Positions 57,241 through 64,000 of a DNA stretch of 64,000 bases are shown here, in pieces; position 1 is the first letter of the stretch; each line of letters starts with the position of its first letter. The translations under genes and the position numbers were made by a program. Origin of the DNA: Sinomonas sp. P10A9 (GTDB lineage Bacteria > Actinomycetota > Actinomycetes > Actinomycetales > Micrococcaceae); contig NZ_CP163302.1 of NCBI RefSeq assembly GCF_041022165.1, forward strand, positions 2,852,001 through 2,916,000, written 5' to 3'. A model generated the notes under the pieces. It did no database searches. It was not told where the DNA came from and saw only the letters and a list, made by a program, of their open reading frames with translations.

Positions 57241-58155
57241 ATGTTCTCCCTCGACCAGCTGCGCTGCTTCGTCGCCGTCGCCGAAGAGCTCCACTTCGGC
57301 CGCGCCGCCGAGCGGCTCCACATGACCCAGCCCCCGCTGAGCCGCCAGATCCAGCGGCTCGAGGCCGCGATCGGCGCGGAACTGCTCGAGCGCAACAACC
57401 GCTCGGTCAAGCTGACGCCCGCCGGGGAGACGACGCTCGTCCAGGCGCGGGCACTGCTCGCCCACGCGGAGGCGCTCCCGACGGCGGCCCGCCGCGCGGC
57501 CGCCGGCCTCACGGGAACCGTCCGGCTGGGGTTCACCGCCACGGCGGCGCTCAACGTCGTCGACTTCGCGCTCGCCACCGTCGAGCGCGAGGTCCCCGGC
57601 GTGCACCTGAGCCTGCGCGAGATGGTCAGCAGTGAGCAGATCGAGGCGCTCGAGCACGGCGAGCTGGACCTCGCACTCCTGCGCCCGCCCGTGGACCTGC
57701 CCGGCTACGAATCGTTCGCTGTGCACCGCGAGGCGCTCGTCCTCGCCGCGCCCGCGGACGGGCCGTTCGGCGCAGGCGGCACCGTGGGGGGCTCAGCGCA
57801 CGACGGCGCGCCGGTCGCCCTGAGTGCCCTCGCGAACGCCCACCTGCTCATGTACTCGCCGACGTCGGCGGCGTACTTCCACAATCTGGCCTCCGGACTC
57901 GTGGGGAACGTCGCGCTGGACTCGGTGCAGTACATCACCCAGATTCCGAGCATGGTCGCGCTGGTCGACGCCGGCCGTGGAGTCGCGCTCGTGCCGGAGT
58001 CGGCCTCGTCGCTGCACTTCCGCAACGTCGTGTTCCGGCCGCTCGAGGGGGTGGCACCGGACGTTGTCGAGCTCCACGCATGCTGGCGCACGATCGCCGA
58101 GACGCCTGCCCTCCGACGGGTGGTCCGAGTGCTCCGGGAGGGCCCCTTCCGTTGA
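57241..58155 (+). CDS. LysR-family regulator of the glucarate locus
   Basis: 304-residue regulator. The N-terminal HTH FVAVAEELHFGRAAERLHMTQPPLSRQIQRLE is classical LysR, followed by the linker and the effector-binding domain (GTVRLGFTATAALNVVDFALATV). The divergent arrangement with the transporter and the position before kdgD make it the local activator, with glucarate or a breakdown product as probable inducer. The start ATG 57241 lies 35 bases after the TGCATGATTCG motif. Confidence 0.93.
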   Translation: MFSLDQLRCFVAVAEELHFGRAAERLHMTQPPLSRQIQRLEAAIGAELLERNNRSVKLTPAGETTLVQARALLAHAEALPTAARRAAAGLTGTVRLGFTATAALNVVDFALATVEREVPGVHLSLREMVSSEQIEALEHGELDLALLRPPVDLPGYESFAVHREALVLAAPADGPFGAGGTVGGSAHDGAPVALSALANAHLLMYSPTSAAYFHNLASGLVGNVALDSVQYITQIPSMVALVDAGRGVALVPESASSLHFRNVVFRPLEGVAPDVVELHACWRTIAETPALRRVVRVLREGPFR

Positions 58156-58196
58156 TGCCATTCGGGAATCACTCGATGCAAAGAGAGTCTTGGACG

Positions 58197-58207
58197 TGCA
58201 TGATTCG
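58197..58207. promoter_or_regulatory. TGCATGATTCG motif upstream of kdgD
   Basis: Exact copy of 57196-57206, 42 bases upstream of the kdgD ATG. CGATGCA at 58174-58180 lies in reverse orientation nearby, so the pair forms an interrupted dyad typical of a LysR-type activation site. Confidence 0.6.
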
Positions 58208-58248
58208 CGGCTCGTAGCCTGAGTGGGACGCCCGATCGAAGGAGACCC

Positions 58249-59175
58249 ATGGCCACCGAACCCGCAGAGCTCGCCGCAGCAATCGGCAGCGGGCTGCTCT
58301 CATTCCCCGTCACCCCGTTCACCGCTGACCTCGCCCTCGACGAGGGCCGGTTCCGCGAGCACATGGCGTGGCTGGCCGAGTGGCCCGTCGCTGGCCTGTT
58401 CGCGGGCGGCGGCACCGGCGAAGGCTTCTCCCTGACCGCCTCCGAGACGGACGCCCTCGTCCGCGCGGCCGTCGCCGAGGTCGGGGGCAAGGTCCCCGTG
58501 CTGGCACCGGCCACCGGGGCGACCGTCAACGCCGTCGCCCAGGCCAAGGCCGCCGCTGCCGCGGGGGCCGATGGGATCTTCCTCATGCCGCCGTACCTGA
58601 CGGAGTCGGACCAGGAGGGCCTCGCGGCCCATGTGCGCGCCGTCGCGGAGGCGACCGACCTCGGCGTCGTCTTCTACAACCGCGCCAACGCGCGCCTCGA
58701 CGCCACGACTCTGGACAAGCTCGCCGCTGAGCTGCCCACCCTCGTGGCCTTCAAGGACGGCGTCGGGGATCTCAATGCGATGGTGAAGATCTACGCGACC
58801 CTCGGCGACCGGCTCACGTACATCGGCGGCCTCCCGACGGCGGAGACCGTGGCCCTGCCGTACCTCGAGCTCGGCTTCACGACCTACTCCTCGGCCATCT
58901 TCAACTTCATCCCGGAGTTCGCCGTCGGGTTCTACCAGGACGTGCGGGCCAAGGACGCTGCGAGCGTCTACCGGAAGATCAACGACTTCTTCCTGCCGTA
59001 CCTCGACATCCGCGACCGCCGCAATGGCTACGGCGTGTCCATCATCAAGGCGGGCCTGCGCGCCATCGGCCGCCCTGCTGGCCCCGTGCGCCCGCCGTTG
59101 CAGGACCTCACCGACACCGAGCTTGCCGAGCTGACCGCGCTCGTAGAGCGCATCAACGCCGACCGCGTCAAGTGA
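58249..59175 (+). CDS. kdgD: 5-dehydro-4-deoxyglucarate dehydratase
   Basis: Converts 5-keto-4-deoxyglucarate to 2,5-dioxopentanoate (2-oxoglutarate semialdehyde), water and CO2. 308 residues, DHDPS/NAL aldolase superfamily. [20 protein letters not shown] opens the barrel, [12 protein letters not shown] is the substrate carboxylate loop, and the Schiff-base lysine is in [12 protein letters not shown]. The terminal part matches KdgD. The ATG has AAGGAGA upstream. The next gene starts 8 bases after its stop. Confidence 0.95.
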   Translation: MATEPAELAAAIGSGLLSFPVTPFTADLALDEGRFREHMAWLAEWPVAGLFAGGGTGEGFSLTASETDALVRAAVAEVGGKVPVLAPATGATVNAVAQAKAAAAAGADGIFLMPPYLTESDQEGLAAHVRAVAEATDLGVVFYNRANARLDATTLDKLAAELPTLVAFKDGVGDLNAMVKIYATLGDRLTYIGGLPTAETVALPYLELGFTTYSSAIFNFIPEFAVGFYQDVRAKDAASVYRKINDFFLPYLDIRDRRNGYGVSIIKAGLRAIGRPAGPVRPPLQDLTDTELAELTALVERINADRVK

Positions 59176-59183
59176 GGAGCACC

Positions 59184-60953
59184 ATGACCACCGCGAACAC
59201 CCTCCAGCTCACCGGCGAGATGATCATTGGCGGCGAGGCCGTCCTCGGCACCGCAGGCGACGTCCGCGCCGTCGACCCTGCCACCGGCGCCGCGCTCGAG
59301 CCCGCCTTCGGGCTCGCCACCGAGGCGCAGACAGAACTCGCCGCGACCCTCGCCTCCGCGGCCTTCGACGCCTACCGGGCCACTGCGCCCGAGGACCGCG
59401 CCCGGTTCCTCGAGCGCGCCGCGGACAACATCGAGGCCCTCGGCGACGAGCTCGTGGAGCGCGCCGTGGCCGAGACCGGCCTGCCTGAGGCCCGCATCCG
59501 CGGCGAACGCGCCCGCACCACCGGCCAGCTGCGCCTCTTCGCCGCCGTGCTCCGGGAGGGCTCGTGGCAGGGCGCCCGGATCGACCCGCCGCTCCCTGAC
59601 CGGCAGCCCACCCCGCGCGCCGACATCCGCCAGCGGAAGGTGCCCCTCGGCCCCGTCCTCGTCTTCGGAGCGAGCAACTTCCCCCTGGCCTTCTCGACTG
59701 CGGGCGGGGACACGGCGTCGGCCCTCGCCGCAGGCTGTCCCGTGATCGTCAAAGCCCACAACGCCCACCCGGGCACCTCGATCCTCGTGGGCTGCGCCGT
59801 CGCGCAGGCGGCCGAGGAGTCCGGCCTCCCCCGCGGCACGTTCTCAGTGATCCTGGGACGCGGCAACTCCGTGGGCCAGACGCTCGCCGCCCACCCGGCC
59901 ATCAAGGCGGTCGCGTTCACGGGCTCCCGCGCCGGCGGCCTCGCCCTGGCCGCGACCGCGGCGGCACGACGTGAGCCCATCCCCGTGTATGCAGAGATGT
60001 CCAGCACGAACCCGGTGGTCCTCCTTCCCGGGGCGCTCGCCTCGGGCGCGCACGACGTCGCCGCGGGCTTCGTCGGTTCACTCACCCAGCACGCGGGCCA
60101 GTACTGCACCAACCCGGGCCTCACGTTCGTCCCGGAGGGTGCGGCGGGCGACGCGTTCGTCACCTCGGCCGCCGCCGAGCTCGCCGCCCAGCGCGGCCAG
60201 ACGATGCTCACGGCCGGGATCAGCGCCGCGTACACTGCCGGATCGGAACGCCTCGAGGGCGAGGCGGGGGTCGACGTCGTCGCCCGCGGGACAAACGGCG
60301 ACGGCCCCAACACGCCGGCCCCGCTCCTGGCCGCGACGAGCCCAGAGGCCTTCGGCGCCAACCCGCGCCTCGCGGAAGAGGTCTTCGGCTCGGCCGGGCT
60401 GCTGGTGCGCTACGCCGACACTGAGCAGCTCACGCGTCTCCTCGAAGGGCTCGAGGGGCAGCTCACAGCGACCGTTCAGCTCGACGCGTCCGACGCCGCC
60501 GACCTCGCCGCCGCGCGCGGCCTCCTGCCCGTCCTCGAACGGAAGGTGGGCCGGATCCTGCTCAACGGGTGGCCCACCGGGGTCGAGGTGGGCCACGCGA
60601 TGGTGCACGGAGGGCCGTTCCCGGCAACCTCGGATTCACGCACGACGTCGGTCGGGAGCCTCGCGGTCGAGCGCTTCCTCCGTCCCGTGGCGTACCAGAA
60701 CGTCCCGGAGGCTCTCCTGCCCGAGGCCATCCGGGACGCCAATCCGCTGGGGATCCCACGCCGCATCGACGGGAAGCTCCAACTCCCGGCACCCGCCGAA
60801 GTCACCCCACCCCACGCCGAGATCACCCCACCCCACGCCGAGATCACCCCGCCCCACGCCGAAGTCACCCAGCCCAACGCCGAGATCACCCCACCCAACG
60901 CCGAAGTCACCCAGCCCAACGCCGAGATCACTCCCGAGGACCCCGCAGCATGA
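59184..60953 (+). CDS. Aldehyde dehydrogenase (2-oxoglutarate semialdehyde type) with repeat-derived C-terminal tail
   Basis: Oxidises 2-oxoglutarate semialdehyde to 2-oxoglutarate, the last step of this pathway. 589 residues, about 60 more than usual. NADP-binding and catalytic features are present: [20 protein letters not shown], the glutamate in [18 protein letters not shown], and the catalytic cysteine in [14 protein letters not shown]. From residue 538 the tail is seven copies of the heptapeptide AE(V/I)T(P/Q)P(H/N), encoded by a 21-bp DNA repeat in frame. The ATG 59184 has AGGAG upstream; a GTG 12 bases earlier overlaps the kdgD stop. Stop overlaps gudD (ATGA). Confidence 0.92.
   Translation: MTTANTLQLTGEMIIGGEAVLGTAGDVRAVDPATGAALEPAFGLATEAQTELAATLASAAFDAYRATAPEDRARFLERAADNIEALGDELVERAVAETGLPEARIRGERARTTGQLRLFAAVLREGSWQGARIDPPLPDRQPTPRADIRQRKVPLGPVLVFGASNFPLAFSTAGGDTASALAAGCPVIVKAHNAHPGTSILVGCAVAQAAEESGLPRGTFSVILGRGNSVGQTLAAHPAIKAVAFTGSRAGGLALAATAAARREPIPVYAEMSSTNPVVLLPGALASGAHDVAAGFVGSLTQHAGQYCTNPGLTFVPEGAAGDAFVTSAAAELAAQRGQTMLTAGISAAYTAGSERLEGEAGVDVVARGTNGDGPNTPAPLLAATSPEAFGANPRLAEEVFGSAGLLVRYADTEQLTRLLEGLEGQLTATVQLDASDAADLAAARGLLPVLERKVGRILLNGWPTGVEVGHAMVHGGPFPATSDSRTTSVGSLAVERFLRPVAYQNVPEALLPEAIRDANPLGIPRRIDGKLQLPAPAEVTPPHAEITPPHAEITPPHAEVTQPNAEITPPNAEVTQPNAEITPEDPAA
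60795..60941 (+). repeat. Array C: seven 21-bp units inside the aldehyde dehydrogenase gene
   Basis: Seven consecutive units of 21 bases with core GCCGARRTCACCC, exactly in phase with the codons (seven codons per unit). Variation is mostly GAAGTC versus GAGATC and the last triplets. Same family and orientation as arrays B and D. Confidence 0.95.
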
Positions 60954-62359
60954 GCACCACGACCGAACCATCCGCGGCCACCGCGTCCGCCCGAGCAGCC
61001 GCAGGTGCCCGCGCGCCGACGATCGCGCGCGTCGAGGTCGTGCCGGTCGCCGGAAGAGACAGCATGCTGCTGAACCTGAGCGGCGCGCACGGGCCCTTCT
61101 TCACCCGGAACATCTGCATCGTCACGGACAGCGACGGCCGCAGCGGGCTCGGCGAGGTGCCGGGCGGCGAGGCGATCCGCCGGACCATCGAGGACGCCGG
61201 AGCGCTCCTCGTCGGCGAGCCGGTGACGCACTACCGCCGACTCCTGCGCCGTATCGGCACCTCCTTCGCGGACCGGGACGCGGGCGGCCGCGGACGCCAG
61301 ACCTTCGACCTGCGCACCACCATCCATGCCGTCACTGCCGTCGAGTCCGCCCTGCTGGACCTGTTCGGCCAGTTCCTCGGCGTGCCCATCGCGGAGCTCC
61401 TCGGCGAGGGGCAGCAGCGTGACAGCGTGCCCATGCTCGGATACCTCTTCTACGTCGGCGACACGTCTGCGACCGACCTCCCCTACGCCACCGCGGACCG
61501 GACGGGCGGCTCGAACGCAGACACGGACGACGGCGAGTGGTCCCGGATCCGCCGCGAGCCCGCCCTGACGCCAGGCGCCGTCGTGCGCCTCGCCGAGGCG
61601 GCCCAGGCCCGCTACGGGTTCAGCGACTTCAAACTCAAGGGCGGCGTGCTGCCGGGCGAGGAGGAGGTGGCCGCCGTCGTCGCGCTTCACGAGCGCTTCC
61701 CAGACGCGCGGATCACGCTCGACCCCAACGGCGGGTGGCTGCTCGCCGACGCCGTTCGCCTCCTCGGCTCGCTGGCGCCCGGCACGCTTGCGTACGCCGA
61801 GGACCCGGTGGGCCAGGAGGGAGGGTTCAGCGGCCGCGAGGTCATGTCCGAGTTCCGCCGGGCCACGGGCCTGAAGACGGCGACGAACATGATCGCCACT
61901 GACTGGCGCGAGATGGGGCATGCGATCCGCAGCCAGTCAGTGGACATCCCGCTCGCCGACCCTCATTTCTGGACCATGCAGGGCTCCACGCGTGTGGCAC
62001 AGATGTGCCACGACTGGGGGCTCACCTGGGGTTCGCACTCGAACAACCACTTCGACATCTCCCTCGCGATGTTTACCCAGGTCGGCGCCGCCGCACCCGG
62101 GGAGATCACGGCCCTCGACACGCACTGGATCTGGCAGGACGGCCAGCACCTCACGCGCGAGCCGCTGCGGATCGAGGGCGGCGCGATCGCCGTGCCCGAG
62201 CGCGCCGGTCTCGGAGTCGAGCTGGACCGGGACGCCCTCGGCGCCGCCCACGCGCTCTATCTCGAGCACGGGCTCGGCGCGCGGGACGACTCGATCGCGA
62301 TGCAGTACCTGGTGCCCGGGTGGCAGTTCGACGCCAAGCGCCCCTGTCTCGTCCGCTGA
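60950..62359 (+). CDS. gudD: Glucarate dehydratase
   Basis: Dehydrates D-glucarate to 5-keto-4-deoxyglucarate. 469 residues, enolase superfamily (mandelate racemase group). The N-terminal capping domain has [25 protein letters not shown]; in the barrel, DFKLKGGVL carries the base Lys, [11 protein letters not shown] the first metal ligand, [25 protein letters not shown] and [15 protein letters not shown] the next, and [14 protein letters not shown] the catalytic histidine region. The ATG overlaps the stop of the aldehyde dehydrogenase. Array D follows the stop. Confidence 0.96.
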   Translation: MSTTTEPSAATASARAAAGARAPTIARVEVVPVAGRDSMLLNLSGAHGPFFTRNICIVTDSDGRSGLGEVPGGEAIRRTIEDAGALLVGEPVTHYRRLLRRIGTSFADRDAGGRGRQTFDLRTTIHAVTAVESALLDLFGQFLGVPIAELLGEGQQRDSVPMLGYLFYVGDTSATDLPYATADRTGGSNADTDDGEWSRIRREPALTPGAVVRLAEAAQARYGFSDFKLKGGVLPGEEEVAAVVALHERFPDARITLDPNGGWLLADAVRLLGSLAPGTLAYAEDPVGQEGGFSGREVMSEFRRATGLKTATNMIATDWREMGHAIRSQSVDIPLADPHFWTMQGSTRVAQMCHDWGLTWGSHSNNHFDISLAMFTQVGAAAPGEITALDTHWIWQDGQHLTREPLRIEGGAIAVPERAGLGVELDRDALGAAHALYLEHGLGARDDSIAMQYLVPGWQFDAKRPCLVR

Positions 62360-62368
62360 CCCCGCTCC

Positions 62369-62473
62369 GCCGAAGTCACCCCGTGTGAGCGCGAAGTCAC
62401 CCCGTGTGAGCGCGAAGTCACCCCGCGTGAGCCCGAGATCACCCCGTGTGGCGCCGAAGTCACCCCGCGCGCA
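62369..62473 (+). repeat. Array D: five 21-bp units after gudD
   Basis: Units start at 62369, 62390, 62411, 62432 and 62453, all 21 bases, with core GAAGTCACCCCGTGTGAG or close variants. The array starts 9 bases after the gudD stop, in the same orientation as array C. Confidence 0.95.
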
Positions 62474-62623
62474 TGTACCCAGCGAAGTCAGGCCCAGGAC
62501 GTGCCCGGAGTACGAGCGCGTTGAGCAAGTTCGCGGCACTGCGGCGGCTCCCGCGCACGACGGCGGCTGGCCGCCTCCCGCGTCACCCTCGCCGGCGGCG
62601 TCGGGTGCTGTCGTGTGCACCGG
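62474..62623. other. Spacer between the opposed repeat arrays D and E
   Basis: 150 bases without a credible gene. AAGTTCGCGGCACTGCGGCGG at 62527-62547 is closely repeated as AAGTTCGCGGACTGCGCGG at 62783-62801 on the far side of array E, just before fhs. It may be a duplicated piece of the original fhs upstream region that now flanks array E. No promoter was clear. Confidence 0.5.
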
Positions 62624-62791
62624 GTGACCTCAACACCACACCCAGTGACCTCAGCACCACACGGGGTGACTTCGGGCTCACGCGGGGTGACCTCAGCTCC
62701 ACATCCAGTGACCTCGGCACCACACCCAGTGACCTCGGCGCACCAGGCAGTGACCTCGGCACCACACGGGGTGACCTCGGCGAAGTTCGCG
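62624..62791 (-). repeat. Array E: eight 21-bp units in inverted orientation upstream of fhs
   Basis: GTGACCTCRGC-type units start at 62624, 62645, 62666, 62687, 62708, 62729, 62750 and 62771, a perfect 21-base step. The complement reads GCCGAGGTCAC, so this is the same family as arrays C and D but reversed. It ends 22 bases before the fhs start codon and therefore occupies the place of its promoter. Confidence 0.95.
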
Positions 62792-62813
62792 GACTGCGCG
62801 GTAGGGTGGCGCC

Positions 62814-64000
62814 ATGACCGCCACGGCACAGACGCCCAGCGCTGCAGGGCCCAGCTCTCCCCTGCCGAATGACCTCGAGATCGCGCGGGCCGCGACCCTC
62901 CGCCCCATCGAGGAGATAGCGGCGGCGGCCGGCATCCCCGCGGAGGCGCTCGAGCTGTACGGGCGCTACAAGGCGAAGATCGACCTCGCGCGGCTGCCGG
63001 CGGAGAACCGCCACGGTCAGGTAGTCCTCGTCACGGCGATCTCTCCGACTCCTGCCGGGGAGGGCAAGTCCACGCTGACCGTGGGCCTCGCCGACTCCCT
63101 GACGCGAGCAGGGAAGAAGACCATGATCGCCATCCGCGAACCGAGCATCGGCCCGATCCTCGGGATGAAGGGCGGCGCGACCGGCGGCGGACGGTCCCAG
63201 GTCCTCCCGATGGAAGACATCAACCTGCACTTCACGGGCGATTTCCACGCCATCACGTCGGCCAACAACGCGCTGTGCGCCCTCATCGACAACCACATCT
63301 TCCAGGGCAATGAGCTCGGCATCGACCCTCGCCGCGTGGCGTTCCGGCGGGTCATGGACATGAACGACCGCTCGCTGCGCGACATGGTGATCGGCCTCGG
63401 CGGCCCCGGGCAGGGTGTCCCCCGCGAGGCGGGCTTCGACATCACGGTCGCCTCCGAGGTCATGGCCGTGTTCTGCCTCGCCTCCTCGGTCGCGGACCTC
63501 AAGGACAGGCTCGCGCGCATCACGTTCGGCTACACCTACGACCGCGTGCCCCTCACGGTCGCAGACCTCGGTGCTGCTGGCGTCATGGCGATGCTCCTGA
63601 AGGACGCCATCAAGCCCAACCTCGTCCAGACGATCGCCGGAACGCCGGCTCTGGTACATGGTGGCCCCTTCGCGAACATCGCGCACGGGTGCAACTCGGC
63701 CCTAGCGACGACGACGGCGCGTCGCCTCGCGGACGTCGTGGTCACCGAGGCCGGCTTCGGCGCAGACCTGGGCGCCGAGAAATTCATCGACATCAAGTCG
63801 CGGGCCGCGGACGTGGCTCCGTCCGCCGTCGTGATCGTGGCCACGGTGCGTGCCCTCAAGATGCATGGCGGCGTCGCGAAGGACGCGCTCAAGACGCCGG
63901 ACGAGGGCGCCGTCGTGCGCGGGTTCGCGAACCTCGCGCGGCACGTCGAGAACGTGCGGAAGTTCGGACTCGAGCCCGTCGTGGCGGTCAACGAGTTCGC
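62814..64000 (+). CDS. fhs: Formate--tetrahydrofolate ligase (3' end outside the window)
   Basis: ATP-dependent synthesis of 10-formyl-THF from formate and THF, feeding purine and formyl-Met synthesis. The first 395 residues are visible of about 560. The P-loop is [47 protein letters not shown] and [21 protein letters not shown] are family signatures. The N-terminal 35 residues are variable. The ATG is preceded by GGTAGGGTGGC. It is the first gene after the repeat arrays D and E. Confidence 0.96.
   Translation, partial: MTATAQTPSAAGPSSPLPNDLEIARAATLRPIEEIAAAAGIPAEALELYGRYKAKIDLARLPAENRHGQVVLVTAISPTPAGEGKSTLTVGLADSLTRAGKKTMIAIREPSIGPILGMKGGATGGGRSQVLPMEDINLHFTGDFHAITSANNALCALIDNHIFQGNELGIDPRRVAFRRVMDMNDRSLRDMVIGLGGPGQGVPREAGFDITVASEVMAVFCLASSVADLKDRLARITFGYTYDRVPLTVADLGAAGVMAMLLKDAIKPNLVQTIAGTPALVHGGPFANIAHGCNSALATTTARRLADVVVTEAGFGADLGAEKFIDIKSRAADVAPSAVVIVATVRALKMHGGVAKDALKTPDEGAVVRGFANLARHVENVRKFGLEPVVAVNEF

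Noticed and set aside
62369..62791. CRISPR array
   Set aside because: Units are 21 bases with no unique spacers between them, units are too diverged, and no cas genes are present.

Overview
ORGANISM. The window is very GC-rich DNA with many GTG starts, stop/start overlaps of the ATGA and GTGA type, mycothiol biosynthesis (mshA), a SepX/GlpR-like division protein, GuaB3 beside GuaB, and a GroES-GroEL operon under CIRCE control. This points to an actinobacterium, most likely Micrococcaceae (Arthrobacter/Sinomonas-like). The species is inferred from gene content only. LAYOUT. 1-1403: end of xseA and all of xseB. 1419-7084: polyphosphate kinase 2, an alanine-type aminotransferase and a four-gene osmoprotectant ABC importer, all on the minus strand. 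7190-18356: metabolic genes (sugar kinase-like, nitronate monooxygenase, aldo/keto reductase, CorA, malate dehydrogenase) mixed with two MFS exporters and four regulators (LysR, Lrp, ArsR, Lrp), several next to clear operator-like palindromes. 18445-20577: a DUF805 protein, a strong bidirectional terminator, and an IS481-family insertion sequence that landed at the 3' end of tRNA-Ala(CGC) and separated the tRNA from that terminator. 20746-25488: sepX/glpR, rimJ, galU, 5-FTHF cyclo-ligase, an FmdB zinc ribbon and a SAF-domain protein. 25497-38056: a 1443-aa helicase-nuclease, then guaA, DUF3817, SURF1, a PTS IIA protein, glpD, guaB3 and guaB. 38243-43089: an acyltransferase/SGNH protein, groEL and groES with two CIRCE operators, and a membrane protein. 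43144-49628: a methyltransferase, an AroE-like dehydrogenase, a zinc-free L36, an AidB-like dehydrogenase, a glutamate-cysteine ligase that probably starts at CTG, and an AbiEi/DUF559 protein bracketed by hairpins. 49804-53975: tsaD-rimI-tsaB-tsaE-alr in one overlapping operon. 54112-55398: mshA. 55747-62359: a glucarate catabolic locus (MFS importer, LysR, kdgD, semialdehyde dehydrogenase, gudD). 62814-64000: start of fhs. HOW THE GENES WORK TOGETHER. The glucarate locus is a complete import-to-2-oxoglutarate route: GudD dehydrates glucarate, KdgD dehydrates and decarboxylates the product, and the aldehyde dehydrogenase oxidises the semialdehyde. The tsa genes make the tRNA t6A modification. 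The gua genes make GMP. MOST UNUSUAL SIGNAL. Arrays of a related 21-bp unit with core RRTCAC sit against gene 3' ends at five places, in both orientations. One array is fused in frame and gives the aldehyde dehydrogenase a seven-fold heptapeptide tail. Other notable signals are a 14-bp-phased TTGCAA operator array, a helicase whose P-loop lysine is glutamine, and the hairpin-bracketed DUF559 gene.
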